The notes below the pieces were generated by a model. The model saw only the letters and a list, made by a program, of their open reading frames with translations. It made no database searches and was not told the DNA's origin. Made by a program: the position numbers and the translations under genes. A stretch of DNA of 64,000 nucleotides, taken from NCBI GenBank assembly GCA_030374765.1, contig JARGXX010000093.1, positions 550,248 through 614,247 on the forward strand. Direction: 5' to 3'. This DNA is from Agarophyton chilense (taxonomy: Eukaryota; Rhodophyta; Florideophyceae; Gracilariales; Gracilariaceae). Positions 20,782-30,740 of this stretch are shown here, piece after piece; position 1 is the first letter of the stretch; each line of letters starts with the position of its first letter.

Positions 20782-21915
20782 ATGTATGCTGCTATATGTC
20801 ACAGACGCCGCCGACAGAAACAACAATTTCATTCTCTTCACTTCTACCAGGGTCGCTTTCCTCGTTCGTCACATGGCTTTATAGAATGCCTCATCCGGTT
20901 TTTATGGCACATGCTGACAAGGTGGCTCTGGAGGACAAAAAACGTTTCGGCGGAGCTGTGGTCTTCTAAGGCTTTCATTCACAATCCGTTAGCTGTCAAG
21001 AGGTTCGTACTTAGACATTTCGTTGGCTTATGTTACATAAACCTCTACGTTATATTATTAAGTGAAAGACACGCTACATCTTTCGGATCAATGTCTCTTC
21101 ATAATATTCCCATATGGAAACGAGACATGGTTAAGAGAAATGTCTGAAGGCTTTTCTTGCTGAGGTCAGAGTGCCTTGAAAATGTGCGGCGGGGCTTTGG
21201 ATGGCATTTATATCAAAATAAAGAATCCGAAAGCATGGGATGTACCACACTCATCGACTAACTCTAAAAAAGGTTGGTTGGCTCTTAATACTCAAAAAAT
21301 GTGTGATTCTCTCTACAGATTCAAATTTGTTCCTGTAGTTCTGCTGGTTTTACACACGAAAGTACGGCGTATTCAATTACTGGTTTGGCTCATCTGCTTT
21401 CAAAGCAAGACGGAGGCTTGCTCGCAGGATTTTGGATTGCTGCTGATAATTCTTACAACCGAATGAACAGGCTCTGAACTCCTTGGGCAGGACGTAATAT
21501 TTCCATTTCGAAAGGTTTTTCAAATACTTTAAATGTGCTGTGCGGATCTTTATTGAGCAAGCTTTTTTAATTCTTGTTGCAAGATGGTACATACTATGGA
21601 GACTGTTAAGCTGCACATTGCAGCAAAATGCCAAGGTAATTTTTGTCTGCTGCAAGCTTCATATTTTCACTATTGATCAGAATGATGGTTTACAAGACCC
21701 TCCAATCTCAGACATGGACACAAATCATCATACTGAAGAAGCTGATGGACATGTTTTTTTGCAAGATAACTGTGATTTTGATGAAGCATTACATAGACGG
21801 GACGAGATTTGGATTCCTCTCGCAGTTGCACGAAGACTGTATTGCAGAGAAAGAAGCAAGTCGTCGTCGCCGTCCCCAGTATATATTTCTACACTCTGAA
21901 GGAATCAATGCCTGA
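20782..21915 (+). pseudogene. PIF/Harbinger (DDE_Tnp_4) transposase relic
   Basis: The N-terminal frame (20,782-21,147) includes NPLAVKRFVLRHFVGL. From 21,176 the sequence reads CGGALDGIYIKIKNPKAWDVPH and KKGWLALNTQKMCDSLYRF, the first catalytic Asp block of HARBI1-like transposases. About 21,428-21,450 reads AGFWIAADNSYNRM (second Asp), and 21,540 onwards RIFIEQAFLILVARWYILWRLL, the catalytic Glu block. Stops and frameshifts between these parts make it inactive. The partner Myb-like ORF lies convergent on the minus strand at 22,112-22,804. Confidence 0.78.
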
Positions 21916-22111
21916 AAGATTATGACAATGAACATGTCCTTTCATCCTCACCCGTTGCTGACATGGCTCTGTCGATCCTCTTTCTTGCTCAACGAAGCAG
22001 TTTGGTTAGCACCATACGGGTGTCATCCATATTTGTCTTTGATCTGCTACTGGACATCCTCCCAATTTGATCAATAATCTTGGCTTCAAGCTCCAATAAA
22101 CTGATAACTGT

Positions 22112-22804
22112 TCATGCAACTTTAGTTACTCGCTCAAGTTTCAATATAATCGGATCAGATGCACTCACGGAGCTAGCATTTGTTATGACAATGAGCTGTG
22201 GGGTGCTGCTTGTTTCCACAATTTCAGAAATGGCTGCGGCTAACGAGGATATTCCTTCATCTCGACGCCGTTTGCGTGCAGAAGACCTGTTGGGTGGCAA
22301 CGAATTTCTGTTTTCATCAATGCTGGCTAGTACAGCCTAGATCCGAGCATTTGTCAGAATGGCTCCGGTAAGAGAATCGAGGCTAGGGTGATTGTAAAAC
22401 ACGCATTGTATACACGAAACGCTATCGTCCCCATTAGTGAATGAAGGGAAAGAGTCCGGGTCACTTTGTCCTGGTGTTTGGTAATTCTCGCTTGCAGTGG
22501 TGTGTAAAGAACGCAGTTTCGCCCAGCGTTTCTTTATTGTTGTGCCATTCCGAACGTGTGGGTGGAGAGATGGGTCAACCTGACCCAAGAGGTCTTCTGT
22601 GACTGTGATAATTCACTGAAGACTGTAGAGATCTCGGTGCAGTGTGTATCCACATAAATAACCGCGGAGAGCGGGTGTCACCTTGCGAGCGACGGTTCTT
22701 AGATAAGAAGGGAGTGTGCGAAAAGCAGCCAGGTGTGCCTGAACAATGGGGATAGTACGTGTAATCACGAGGCGGTTGTCCAGATGCGGCGGTACGTAAT
22801 GCAC
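22112..22804 (-). pseudogene. Myb/SANT-like partner ORF of the Harbinger element, broken
   Basis: Three successive minus-strand segments (22,804-22,613, 22,588-22,337, 22,300-22,112) read through: HPHVRNGTTIKKRWAKLRS (the end of a trihelix-type Myb domain), an acidic/Ser linker, then NRSSARKRRRDEGISSLAAAISEI (a basic nuclear signal and a helix). Harbinger elements typically encode such a second protein next to the transposase. A stop separates each pair of segments. Confidence 0.5.
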
Positions 22805-23314
22805 ACGAGATCGGCTCTACAACCCTTGTGACAACACAAATAACCAGGTAACAGTAGAGAAATCAACAAAGAAACATCACACATACGCAGAAAGCTGTAG
22901 AAAAAGGGCGATAAATGCGCAATAGTAGAAGGTATCCTCGGAAAAAGAGCTACAGATCAGAACGGTTACGAACTGATGATCTAGGTGTTCTTTGTGGTAA
23001 ACCACTTTAGGATTTCTAGGACTCACCAAGATGGTGTTTAGGTTGATTGGTTGTTGGTTTGCCTTCCGCCGTCCTCATCTGGGCCTTGCGCTCTTTAATG
23101 TGCCAAGAGGCAAAGCAAGTACTGTACGGTAATGCATAGATGTGGCTTGCCACTACAAAATTATCTAAATAATACCAAATAAAAAAGTTGGTGATGGTAC
23201 CTTACAGTGTACACTAAATACAGTACTTCCTAATTAAATTTCTCCTGCCCAAACCATTCCATGAAGTGATTCTTCTCATAACTTCTCGTAATCGAGTATA
23301 GCCCAAGCAATAGC
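22805..23314. other. No supported gene
   Basis: AT-rich, no frames of interest; it would include the right end of the Harbinger relic. Confidence 0.4.
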
Positions 23315-24432
23315 TTATGAATGCCGTATCGCGACATCGTAGTATTTTCGAACGATCGAACTCAGGTGCATCCAGAATGCTACAGTGACTCCGTCAAATG
23401 GCTCCGGAGACCAGGCTACGAAACCAGTATAGTTAAAGAGTTCCAGAAACTCATTTACAAAAGGGTCGTGCCTACCGGCGTCTAATGCTGCCCTTGTTTC
23501 AATGCTCTGGTACATTTGCTACACGGTAGTCTGATGCCGAGAGTCTGAAATAAAGTGGCACGGTCTCGCCGTTTCGTGCTTTGTCCAATTCGGTGCTCTA
23601 CCACACCCTCCACCAACTCGAGCGGCATTAGTAGCAAACGAAGTATCAACGCATCGTTGATCTTCACATTCCAATGCTAGAGTTTCGATATGCCCACATT
23701 CGGACACACCTGCTTGCAACAGCCGAGATGCTAAAATTGCCATCGTGCAAGATCCTGACAATCCTATTCGTCACAGAGCAGAAGAAAGTAGAGTTTGCGG
23801 TAGTTTTTTTGGTTGGCTCTAGAACTGAGCGGGAGAGGCTTTGAAGGAAAACACCTAGCTCTTCATCAGCATCAACTGTCGCTCCAGTTTCTGGGAAGCA
23901 CAAATCGTTGGCGTCGTTTCTCTTAGTCACAACGAAAGCGTTAGTAGCTTGCGTTTTTTGCCTCCCATCACAGGAGCTGCTGTGAGAATTGGGCATAACC
24001 CCTGTTCCAACAGCGACATTTGCGCGTTTTCGACGAGGTGGTTGCGGTGGGGCGACAACATGTGCTCTAGAAAAGCCGGTTTTAATCCGTTTAGGCAGGG
24101 ATGTTGGCATGCTTTCTGCGTTTATCCAACTTGCGGATGGTCTGCTGTCTGTGAAAATGTCATCCTGACTTGCGTTTGTCGCTCTCAGTGTGATCGTCGT
24201 CATGACGGTGATGGCCATCATGAGGTTCTTGCATGTCATGTGCGTGATCAACGTCGTTAAGATGATGGTCATCAGAAGGGCGACGATCATAGCAGTGTTC
24301 AGTACGATGGTTTTCGGCATCGCTGATTGGCCTAGATGGTGTGTTGTTCTGAGCGTTTTTGTACACCCAAGAGGAAGAGGATCTACCCCTTGGATGTCTC
24401 GGACGTGTGTGTGGCGTCACTAATTGACGCAA
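23315..24432 (-). pseudogene. Unidentified protein-coding relic with a His/Asp-rich segment
   Basis: Minus-strand segments run from 24,432 (PRHPRGRSSSSWVY ... DDHHLNDVDHAHD, a His/Asp-rich tract), change frame near 24,160, continue TDSRPSASWINAESMPTSLPKR ... PPQPPRRKRANVAVG (a nuclear-type basic cluster) to about 23,770, and then shift again to 23,761-23,519 and 23,515-23,315 (GRHDPFVNEFLELFNYTGFVAWSPEPFDG). The last part has folded-protein composition. No family is recognised. It could be the remains of a host gene or of a larger transposon ORF. Confidence 0.35.
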
Positions 24433-24469
24433 AAAGAGGCAGAGCGAAAGAGGTTAGAGATGCTACACG

Positions 24470-24900
24470 GATGAAGGAGAGGTGACGGCGGCGCATAGGT
24501 TGACCTTGACGGTAAAATGAGGGTAAAGATGGGGTGATGTAGAGGATTGATTGAAGGTAAGCTGCGAAGAGAGAGCGTCAGGCTGAGAAGAGGGACAGGG
24601 TGAAGCTGAATATGACTCTGAAGATTTCTTAACATTAAAGTTGAGATGAAACAGTGACGCTTAGGATTGAGTGACGCTGAGCGTAACGGTGTCTGAGACG
24701 CTGAAGACGGGTGACGCTGAGTGTAACGGTGACTGCGACACTGAGGACGGGGTGAGGATGTTTCGAGGATGTGACACTGTCGATGGGGTGATGAAATAGT
24801 TGAGAAGAGGGAGAGTGATGCTTAAGATAGGGTGACGTTGAAGGTAAGGCTGCCTGAGAAAGAGGGTGGCAATGACGCTGCGGGCGGAGGTGAGGATATG
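24470..24900. repeat. Degenerate minisatellite, about 40-bp period
   Basis: Two clear 40-bp units start at 24,671 and 24,711 with GTGACGCTGAG, each continuing GTAACGGTG and ending in GACGG. Related pieces (GATGGGGTGATG, TTGAAGGTAAG) recur at 24,527/24,783 and at 24,550/24,850. The open frames on the minus strand here (24,420-24,927) follow from this G-rich repetition and are not genes. Confidence 0.65.
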
Positions 24901-24954
24901 GTTATGGTGAACCCGGTTGTAACGCAATGACTGTTGGGTCAGCGTACGTTTCTC

Positions 24955-25265
24955 GACCGGTGGTAGCGTGGTAGAGTGCGTCGTAAGGTTCGAATCCTTG
25001 ACCGCGCCATTACCAGAGTACTTGGTGCAATGGGCTGGCGTTTACTGCGTAGCCCCGCAGAGTGGAGCTACGGAAACGATGGCCTGAAGACCAATTGGTG
25101 GAACAAATATGCCAATAGGGGTTATTTAGTATCCCAACGGTGCCTAGCTAACTCTAAGGGAGAAGCGTCACTCGAGCCAAGTAAATAGTACTGGCGAGGC
25201 GCTGGGATCTCCCTGGCCCTGTAATGCTAATCTATTACACTAATTAAAATAAAGTAATAATCTAC
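24955..25265 (+). repeat. tRNA-like pol III fragment, candidate SINE
   Basis: A perfect B box, GGTTCGAATCC, at 24,989-24,999 sits in a T-arm (TAAGG / CCTTG), followed by CCGCGCCA like a tRNA 3' end. Some 20 bp upstream, GGTAGCGTGGTAGAG resembles a D-arm/A box. The anticodon arm is missing, so it is not a functional tRNA. A non-tRNA body of about 250 bp follows, ending in an A/T-rich stretch (TTAAAATAAAGTAATAAT). This fits a tRNA-derived SINE or a truncated tRNA pseudogene. No second copy is in the window. Confidence 0.45.
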
Positions 25266-25275
25266 ATGAGTCCAA

Positions 25276-25873
25276 TTGAGGTCGACCTGTCCACGTGGCG
25301 TCTGTATGATCGTTCAGGGCCCGGCGGCTTACAGGGCTCAACGGTTATCATCGCTGCTTCACAATAACTTCTACTCCTGGAAATTCAGAATGATGAACTA
25401 TCTCAAAAAGAAAAACTACAGGAACGTCGTGATTGGAAGTGAAGGAGACTCGACAGCAAACGAAAAAGCTTTAATAGATATCAGCTTTTCCGTCAATGAT
25501 AATCAAATTGTCCACGTTGAATCTGCCACTAATGGAAAAGAAGCATGGAATGCTTTGTCAGAAGCCTATGAAAACGAAGGAATGGCTTAAAAAAATGGAC
25601 TTAGAAGAAAAAATCATTTCAGAGAGACTAAATAAGGGAGATTCAGCAAAACAACACATTGAAGATCTGAATCGTTTAAAAACCAGATTGCACCAACTTG
25701 GAGTTCAAAAACCGGAAGAAGAGTATGTTATGGGTCTACTACGAAGTTTGCCAAAATCGTATGAAGGTTTGGTAGTAACACTGGAAAACATGGCAGAAAA
25801 AATAAGTATCGAAGAAGATCAACTCCAGAATTCTACGAGAGGAGTTCGGAAAAAATTATTCTTCAGAGAATGA
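25276..25873 (+). pseudogene. Family D gag, frameshifted
   Basis: The first frame reads LHNNFYSWKFRMMNYLKKKNY, the conserved WxxRM block at the start of Copia gag (UBN2 type), to EAYENEGMA. The frame then shifts near 25,585, and the second frame continues KKMDLEEKIISERLNKGDSAKQHIEDLNRLKTRLHQLG ... LLRSLPKSYEGLV, the standard second half. The ATG at 25,276 may not be the original start. Just downstream at about 25,926-25,968 a CHYCQKKGHK knuckle lacks its final Cys. Confidence 0.75.
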
Positions 25874-26045
25874 AAAATGTGGAAACCTGTCACAGGGAAA
25901 ATCGAACAAACGGAAAACACCATTTCCGTTTTAATGCCATTATTGTCAGAAGAAAGGACATAAAATAGCAGACAGCAGACTTCGAAAAAGGAACAATCAT
26001 AGTTCAGAAAATAATACTTCATCGAGTAATCAGCAGAATGAAAGG

Positions 26046-26525
26046 ATGGACAATTCGAAGAGAAATTCATCACATTTTCTATTGGCCGAACAGAACGTAG
26101 AAAAACTATCTGGAACTTGGTATATAAACTCTGGGGCATCATTTCACATGACGAACGACAAAAAATGGTTTATGGAAGGAACTGTCAGGAATATCAACTC
26201 TGTAAGTAAACGACTTGGAAATGGATCAAGTGTATTCTGCCACAAAGAAGAAGATATATCGATGGAAATTTATATTCATGGACAGAAAAGCCCTATTACA
26301 GTTCATGATGTGCTTTTTGTTCCTGAAATCGCCATGAATATTATTTCTATTGGACAAATTGGCGAACGTGGTCACTCAGTGGAATTCAAAAATGGATGGT
26401 TCCGGGTACTTTTAAAAGAAACAAATGAAACACTGCCTCAAGTAAAGACAGAAAACTCAACATACAGTTTCAGAAGCATTAGAAAAAAACATATAAAAGC
26501 ATTATGCATATGCCGCAATATCTAA
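26046..26525 (+). pseudogene. Family D aspartic protease, active-site Asp lost
   Basis: The segment reads GTWYINSGASFHMTNDKKWF where active Copia proteases have DSGAS/T-x-H-M. The catalytic Asp is Asn (AAC). It continues to VHDVLFVPEIAMNIISIGQI, the typical protease C-terminus. The frame ends at a stop just before the gag-pre-integrase region. Confidence 0.75.
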
Positions 26526-26550
26526 TGACTATGAACTGCAACACTTCAGA

Positions 26551-27303
26551 TTGAAACACGCTGGGGAAACATTTTTAAAACAAAAGGTTTCAAAGAAAAC
26601 AGCAAACGGAATCCCTGAAGCTCTAAAGGACAAAAATAGTGACATCTGCAAGGGTTGCGTTCTTGGAAGAATGGTTTCAAAATCGTTCAAACCACTTGGA
26701 AAATATCACTCCAAAGACAAGCTAGAGCTGATCCACACGGATTTTTGAGGACTAATGAGCACGAAATCGAAAGCAGGAAATTTTTATTTTATAACATTTA
26801 CAGATGACTACACCAGAAAATTATTTGTTTATTTTGTGAGAAGCAAAGATGAAGTCACAGCAGAAATTACAAAATTCGTGACAATGATCGAGAAACAAAC
26901 AGACCTGTCTATGAAACGGATTCGGAGCGATAGAGGTGGTAAGTATATTTCTAAAAAACTACAGACTTTTTTAAAGAAGAAAGGAATTATTCAAGAGCTA
27001 ACAGCAGCTCATGAGCCACAACAAAATGGAATTGCCGAGAGGATTAATCGGAGACTATGTGAAAAAGCTTGATGCATGCTGTTCTATCAAAGTTTATTTG
27101 AAGTATTTTGGGAAGAGGCAGTTCAAACTGCAAATGCATTAAGAAACTTTCTGCCAACGAAAATTCTGAGAGACATGAGTCTTTTTGAAAAATGGTCTGG
27201 AAGCAAACCAAACATTTCTCATTTTCGTGTTTTTGGATGCAAAGCGTTTGTTTTTATTACAAAAGACAAGAGAAGGAAATGGGATCCAAAAGCCAAATTA
27301 TGA
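26551..27303 (+). pseudogene. Family D integrase with two internal stops
   Basis: It begins in the GAG-pre-integrase zinc region (CKGCVLGRM). LELIHTDF carries the first catalytic Asp and is followed by TGA at 26,746. RSDRGGKYIS holds the second (normally D-N-G-G-E-Y). HEPQQNGIAERINR keeps the catalytic Glu. A TGA at 27,070 and another TGA at about 27,301 break the C-terminal part. The rve DDE core is otherwise complete. Confidence 0.8.
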
Positions 27304-27339
27304 AATTTTCTTGGATATGAAGGAAACCACTACCGATTC

Positions 27340-28647
27340 ATGGATGATAAGACAAAGAAACACGTCGTGAGTGCGAACGCTAAATTTCAAGAAATACCGG
27401 ATACAAGGAAATTTGAGATTGAAGTAAGAACGGACAACGATATTCAGAATCAGGAAGAAACGCACCCAATACTATCAGAAAATATTCAAGAGCAACATGA
27501 AGTTCACGAAGACAATGAAGAAAATATTGACGAAGTTCCCAGACATTCAAAAAGAATCAGAAAACAGTCTACATCGCTAACTTACGAACATGCTGATGAA
27601 AATGAGGAAACTTGACAAGGAGCTGTAATGATGCTGGCTAATGAGACAGAACTAAAAACATACAATGATGCAATCATAGTACCGGCTAAAAACAATTGGA
27701 AGAGTGCAATGGAAAAAGAAATGACTTCTTTACAAGGAAACCAAACATGGAAACTGGTTCAAGTCTCACCGGAAATGAGAATACTTTCTCCAAGATGGGT
27801 ATATAAAGTCGAGCCAAAGAGTGGAAATCTAGACAGAATATTCAAAGCTCTGCTGGTATGCAGAAGGTATCAACAAAAATACGGGCCTGAGTATTTCGAT
27901 ACATATGCATCTGTTATGAGAATGGCATCTCTTCGGACCATGCTGGCAGTTGCATTTCAAAGCCAAATGCACATATGCCAAATGGATGTAAAGACTGCCT
28001 TCTTTAATGGAATAATTGAGGAAGAACTCTTCATGTACCAACCTGAAGGTTATATTGATACAAAAAATCCAACCCATGTATGCAAACTTGAGAAATCAAT
28101 TTATGGACTGAAACAGGCACCAAGAGCATGGTACACGGTAATTAGCAAAGTGTTGGACACCATGAACTTTAAAAGATCCCATGCCGACAGTGAAATCTTT
28201 ATCGGACATATTCACATCAACATTATCTATATTGCACTATATGTAGATAATTTGGTAATGGCATGCTGTGATAAGGATATTCTGGATATGGTTAAAAATC
28301 AACTTAGCTCGACATTCAAAATGAAAGACCTAGGAAAAAATCGTCATGTTTTGGGAATTGAAATCGATTACAGCCGAGAGAAAGGACATATGAAACTTGC
28401 ACAATCATATTATGCGAGAACGATTTTAAATCGATTCAATATTGAGTCGTGCAAAGAATTTAATACGCCCATGGAAGCAAATATAATTCTTCGAAAGAAA
28501 GATAAGAAGGAAATGAATATTGAAAACATCCCGTACAAAGACTTTATCGGCTCCTTGATGTACTTGATGCTGGGAACAAGACCAGACTTGGCTTATGCTA
28601 TTGGGGTACTCAGCCAGTTTTCTGAAAATCATTCGATGGAGCATTGA
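27340..28647 (+). pseudogene. Family D linker and RVT_2 reverse transcriptase
   Basis: An acidic linker (27,340-27,615) ends in a TGA. The RT segment (27,628-28,647) has [32 protein letters not shown] (first Asp), LEKSIYGLKQAPRAW and the active-site box as YVDN, the second Asp changed to Asn. KDLGKNRHVLGIEI and LMLGTRPDLAYAIGVLSQF follow. The frame ends at TGA 28,645. This element could not copy itself, given the YVDN change. Confidence 0.85.
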
Positions 28648-28649
28648 AA

Positions 28650-29196
28650 AGCCTGCATACGAATGTTGAGGTATGTCCTGAAGAAAAAGGATTCCTTCTC
28701 GCTCTATACAAGAGATTATACACCCAAAGTGACATTGTACAGTGATGCAAGTTGGGGAAATACAGAAGAACGAAAATCTATCTCTGGATTGGGGACTTAC
28801 TATGGAAAATGACTTCTATCATGGAGCAGCAAAAAGCAGAATAATGTTGCTCTGTCATCCACTGAAGCCAAACTTATGGCTCTATCTGCGACTGTGAAAG
28901 AAGGACAATGGATTTCAAAATTATTGTATGACTTGACATCTGAAATTATCACCCCTTTCAAAATCTTTGTTTACAATCAGTCTACGATTGCCATATCTAA
29001 AAACGAAGACAGTCATGGAAAGACCAAACATATATCTATTAGATATTTTTATGTTCAAGAATGCTTGAAGAATGGAGAGCTGGTTATTGAGTACTGTCGA
29101 ACGGAAGATATGGCAGCTGATATTTTCACGAAATCACTAAACATAATCAAGCACTGGAATTTCGTGAATATGCTTGGGTTAAGGTTATCAAGTTGA
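28650..29196 (+). pseudogene. Family D RNase H
   Basis: The sequence reads LYSDASWGNTEERKSISG (first Asp), a TGA at 28,810 in place of a Cys/Trp, LSSTEAKLMALS (Glu), VYNQSTIAISKN (Asp of the usual YxDNQ changed to Asn) and EDMAADIFTKSL at the C-terminus. It is a typical Copia RNase H with two damaging changes. Confidence 0.8.
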
Positions 29197-29213
29197 AAGA
29201 TATTGTTGTAGAA

Positions 29214-29500
29214 ATCCCTAAAAGGTCTAAAGGAAACAACTAGAAACTTTTCTATGAATTAGAACTGTGTGGAAGCATCTAGAAGCTTTCATAGAACATT
29301 TATTTTCGAAACCCTAAGAACTATATTAAAAGAAATTCTGTGCGTCTAGAACAAAGTAGAAGTGCTTTAGAGCACTGTAAAAGAATAGGAGAATAAATAC
29401 TGAGTCTCGAAAAACGAACTCAAGTCTACATTTCACCAAGTTATCCGCGTTCTAAGTGTACTCCCTACGTCAGTTTTCGGTTTTTGTTGTTACATTTGTG
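29214..29500 (+). repeat. Probable 3' LTR of family D
   Basis: It starts TGTTGTAG just after the end of pol, contains AATAAATAC at about 29,393 as a possible polyadenylation site, and ends near GTTACA. With no second LTR to compare, the ends are estimates. Confidence 0.45.
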
Positions 29501-29977
29501 TTGTCTGGTTAACGGTATTATTTCCGCAAAGAAATCAAATAATTTAATTTTGAATGCTTTGAATGAGTCCTTGATGTTGTCTTTCGCCGGCTTCAATACG
29601 TGGCTTCGAAAGGTCTGGCGCCCGCGGAACCGTTGCAAACATACGGTGTCTTAGTCTTTTTTCAAGAAAGAGAACGGACTTTTCCAAGAATCGGTAGAAT
29701 CGCAATATATCCGTACTGGTGATCAAAATGCCTGATTGTTAAGTTCTTTCCGTCCGTTTCCATACGATTCTCTTTATTTCAGAGCGAAACTCATTCGTCT
29801 CCTCGCATGATTTTTTTCTGCTTGTTTCATTGTGCTTTTGATTGTGTCTGCCCTTACCAGATTGTTTGGTGATGGTAAAATTCGGGCTGGTCACGAGAAA
29901 GTTTCGAAAACACTAAGTATTGGACATACTCCTTTGGGGCCCATAGTAATTATGTGAGAATACAGCGCTATTTGCAA

Positions 29978-30350
29978 TCAATAATTGTTTCCTGTGCTTT
30001 GAAAGTCCGATATCGGTTTCTTTAACGTAGTACGTAGCGGTCCGTGGTATCTTTGTACGTGGGAAACTGTCGCTAGAATCTCAATAGGTGCATAGTATAT
30101 CCTTATTTCAAATGACATCGCCCTTCCTGCGAATTTCTTGTAGACGATGTTACGGCCTAGTTCGATGCGTGAAAAAAGTCCGGTGGTCTTTCGTAGACAT
30201 AAATCTAACACCTGGTATATTCTTTCCAAACTGTTTCGATATCGACTTTGTTCAAGAATTTTGCGGCAGAAAAATGTGTTGGTTGTCATAAGATATGCAA
30301 AACGGGGTTTCCATTGATCTACATGATATCGATGGCGACATTATGAGTGA
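29978..30350 (-). pseudogene. Integrase relic of a family C-like element
   Basis: On the minus strand the sequence reads VAIDIM, stop, INGNPVLHIL (first catalytic Asp), then QPTHFSAAKFLNKVDIETVWKEY, IYVYERPPDFF and, after one frame change, VSHVQRYHGPLRTTLKK (catalytic Glu changed to Gln). This is the same integrase branch as family C (V-E-R-Y-H-x-P-L-R). Flanking minus-strand frames at 30,487-30,693 and 29,544-29,726 may belong to it but carry no clear motif. It is not a close copy of family C. Confidence 0.6.
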
Positions 30351-30740
30351 AGACTCTAACGTTCTGTCCGACCGGCCACATGATTCGGCGAGGCTTTCGT
30401 GCCCGTGTAGAGCATGTTTTGCATCTTTGTAATATGTCTTCGATTACAGCTCGTAGCTCTAGAGTCTGCTCATTTTGCCTCTAACTTCATAGAAGATTGT
30501 GAAAGATGGCTACACTAGGATTCACAAACGATCTATGAAGTTTGAACAGTTCGCCTTTCGGGTTAAGCGCCTGCCCTTTGTCCCATTTGTACACCATGAC
30601 GTCTTTGATCAGATCCAGTGGCTCGGTCCTTCTATGAAGACCAAACAGTTCTTCCAGAATCTTATATTCCATTCTGAAATAAAAATATCCCACCGTGTAG
30701 GAAGTGGTCGAACTTCCCTGTCTACTACGTGAAATGTGAC

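Larger units (their letters stand above)
25276..29500 (+). mobile_element. Family D Ty1/Copia retrotransposon, decayed, no 5' LTR seen
   Basis: In order: gag (25,276-25,873), zinc knuckle (about 25,930), protease (26,046-26,525), integrase (26,551-27,303), RT (27,628-28,647), RNase H (28,650-29,196) and a probable 3' LTR (29,214 to about 29,500). Four in-frame stops and at least two frameshifts interrupt it, and three catalytic sites have point changes. No copy of the 3' LTR sequence lies upstream of gag, so the 5' end is truncated or replaced. Confidence 0.88.

Noticed and set aside
24420-24927. Minus-strand Pro/Leu/Ser ORFs
   Set aside because: Produced by the 40-bp G-rich minisatellite.
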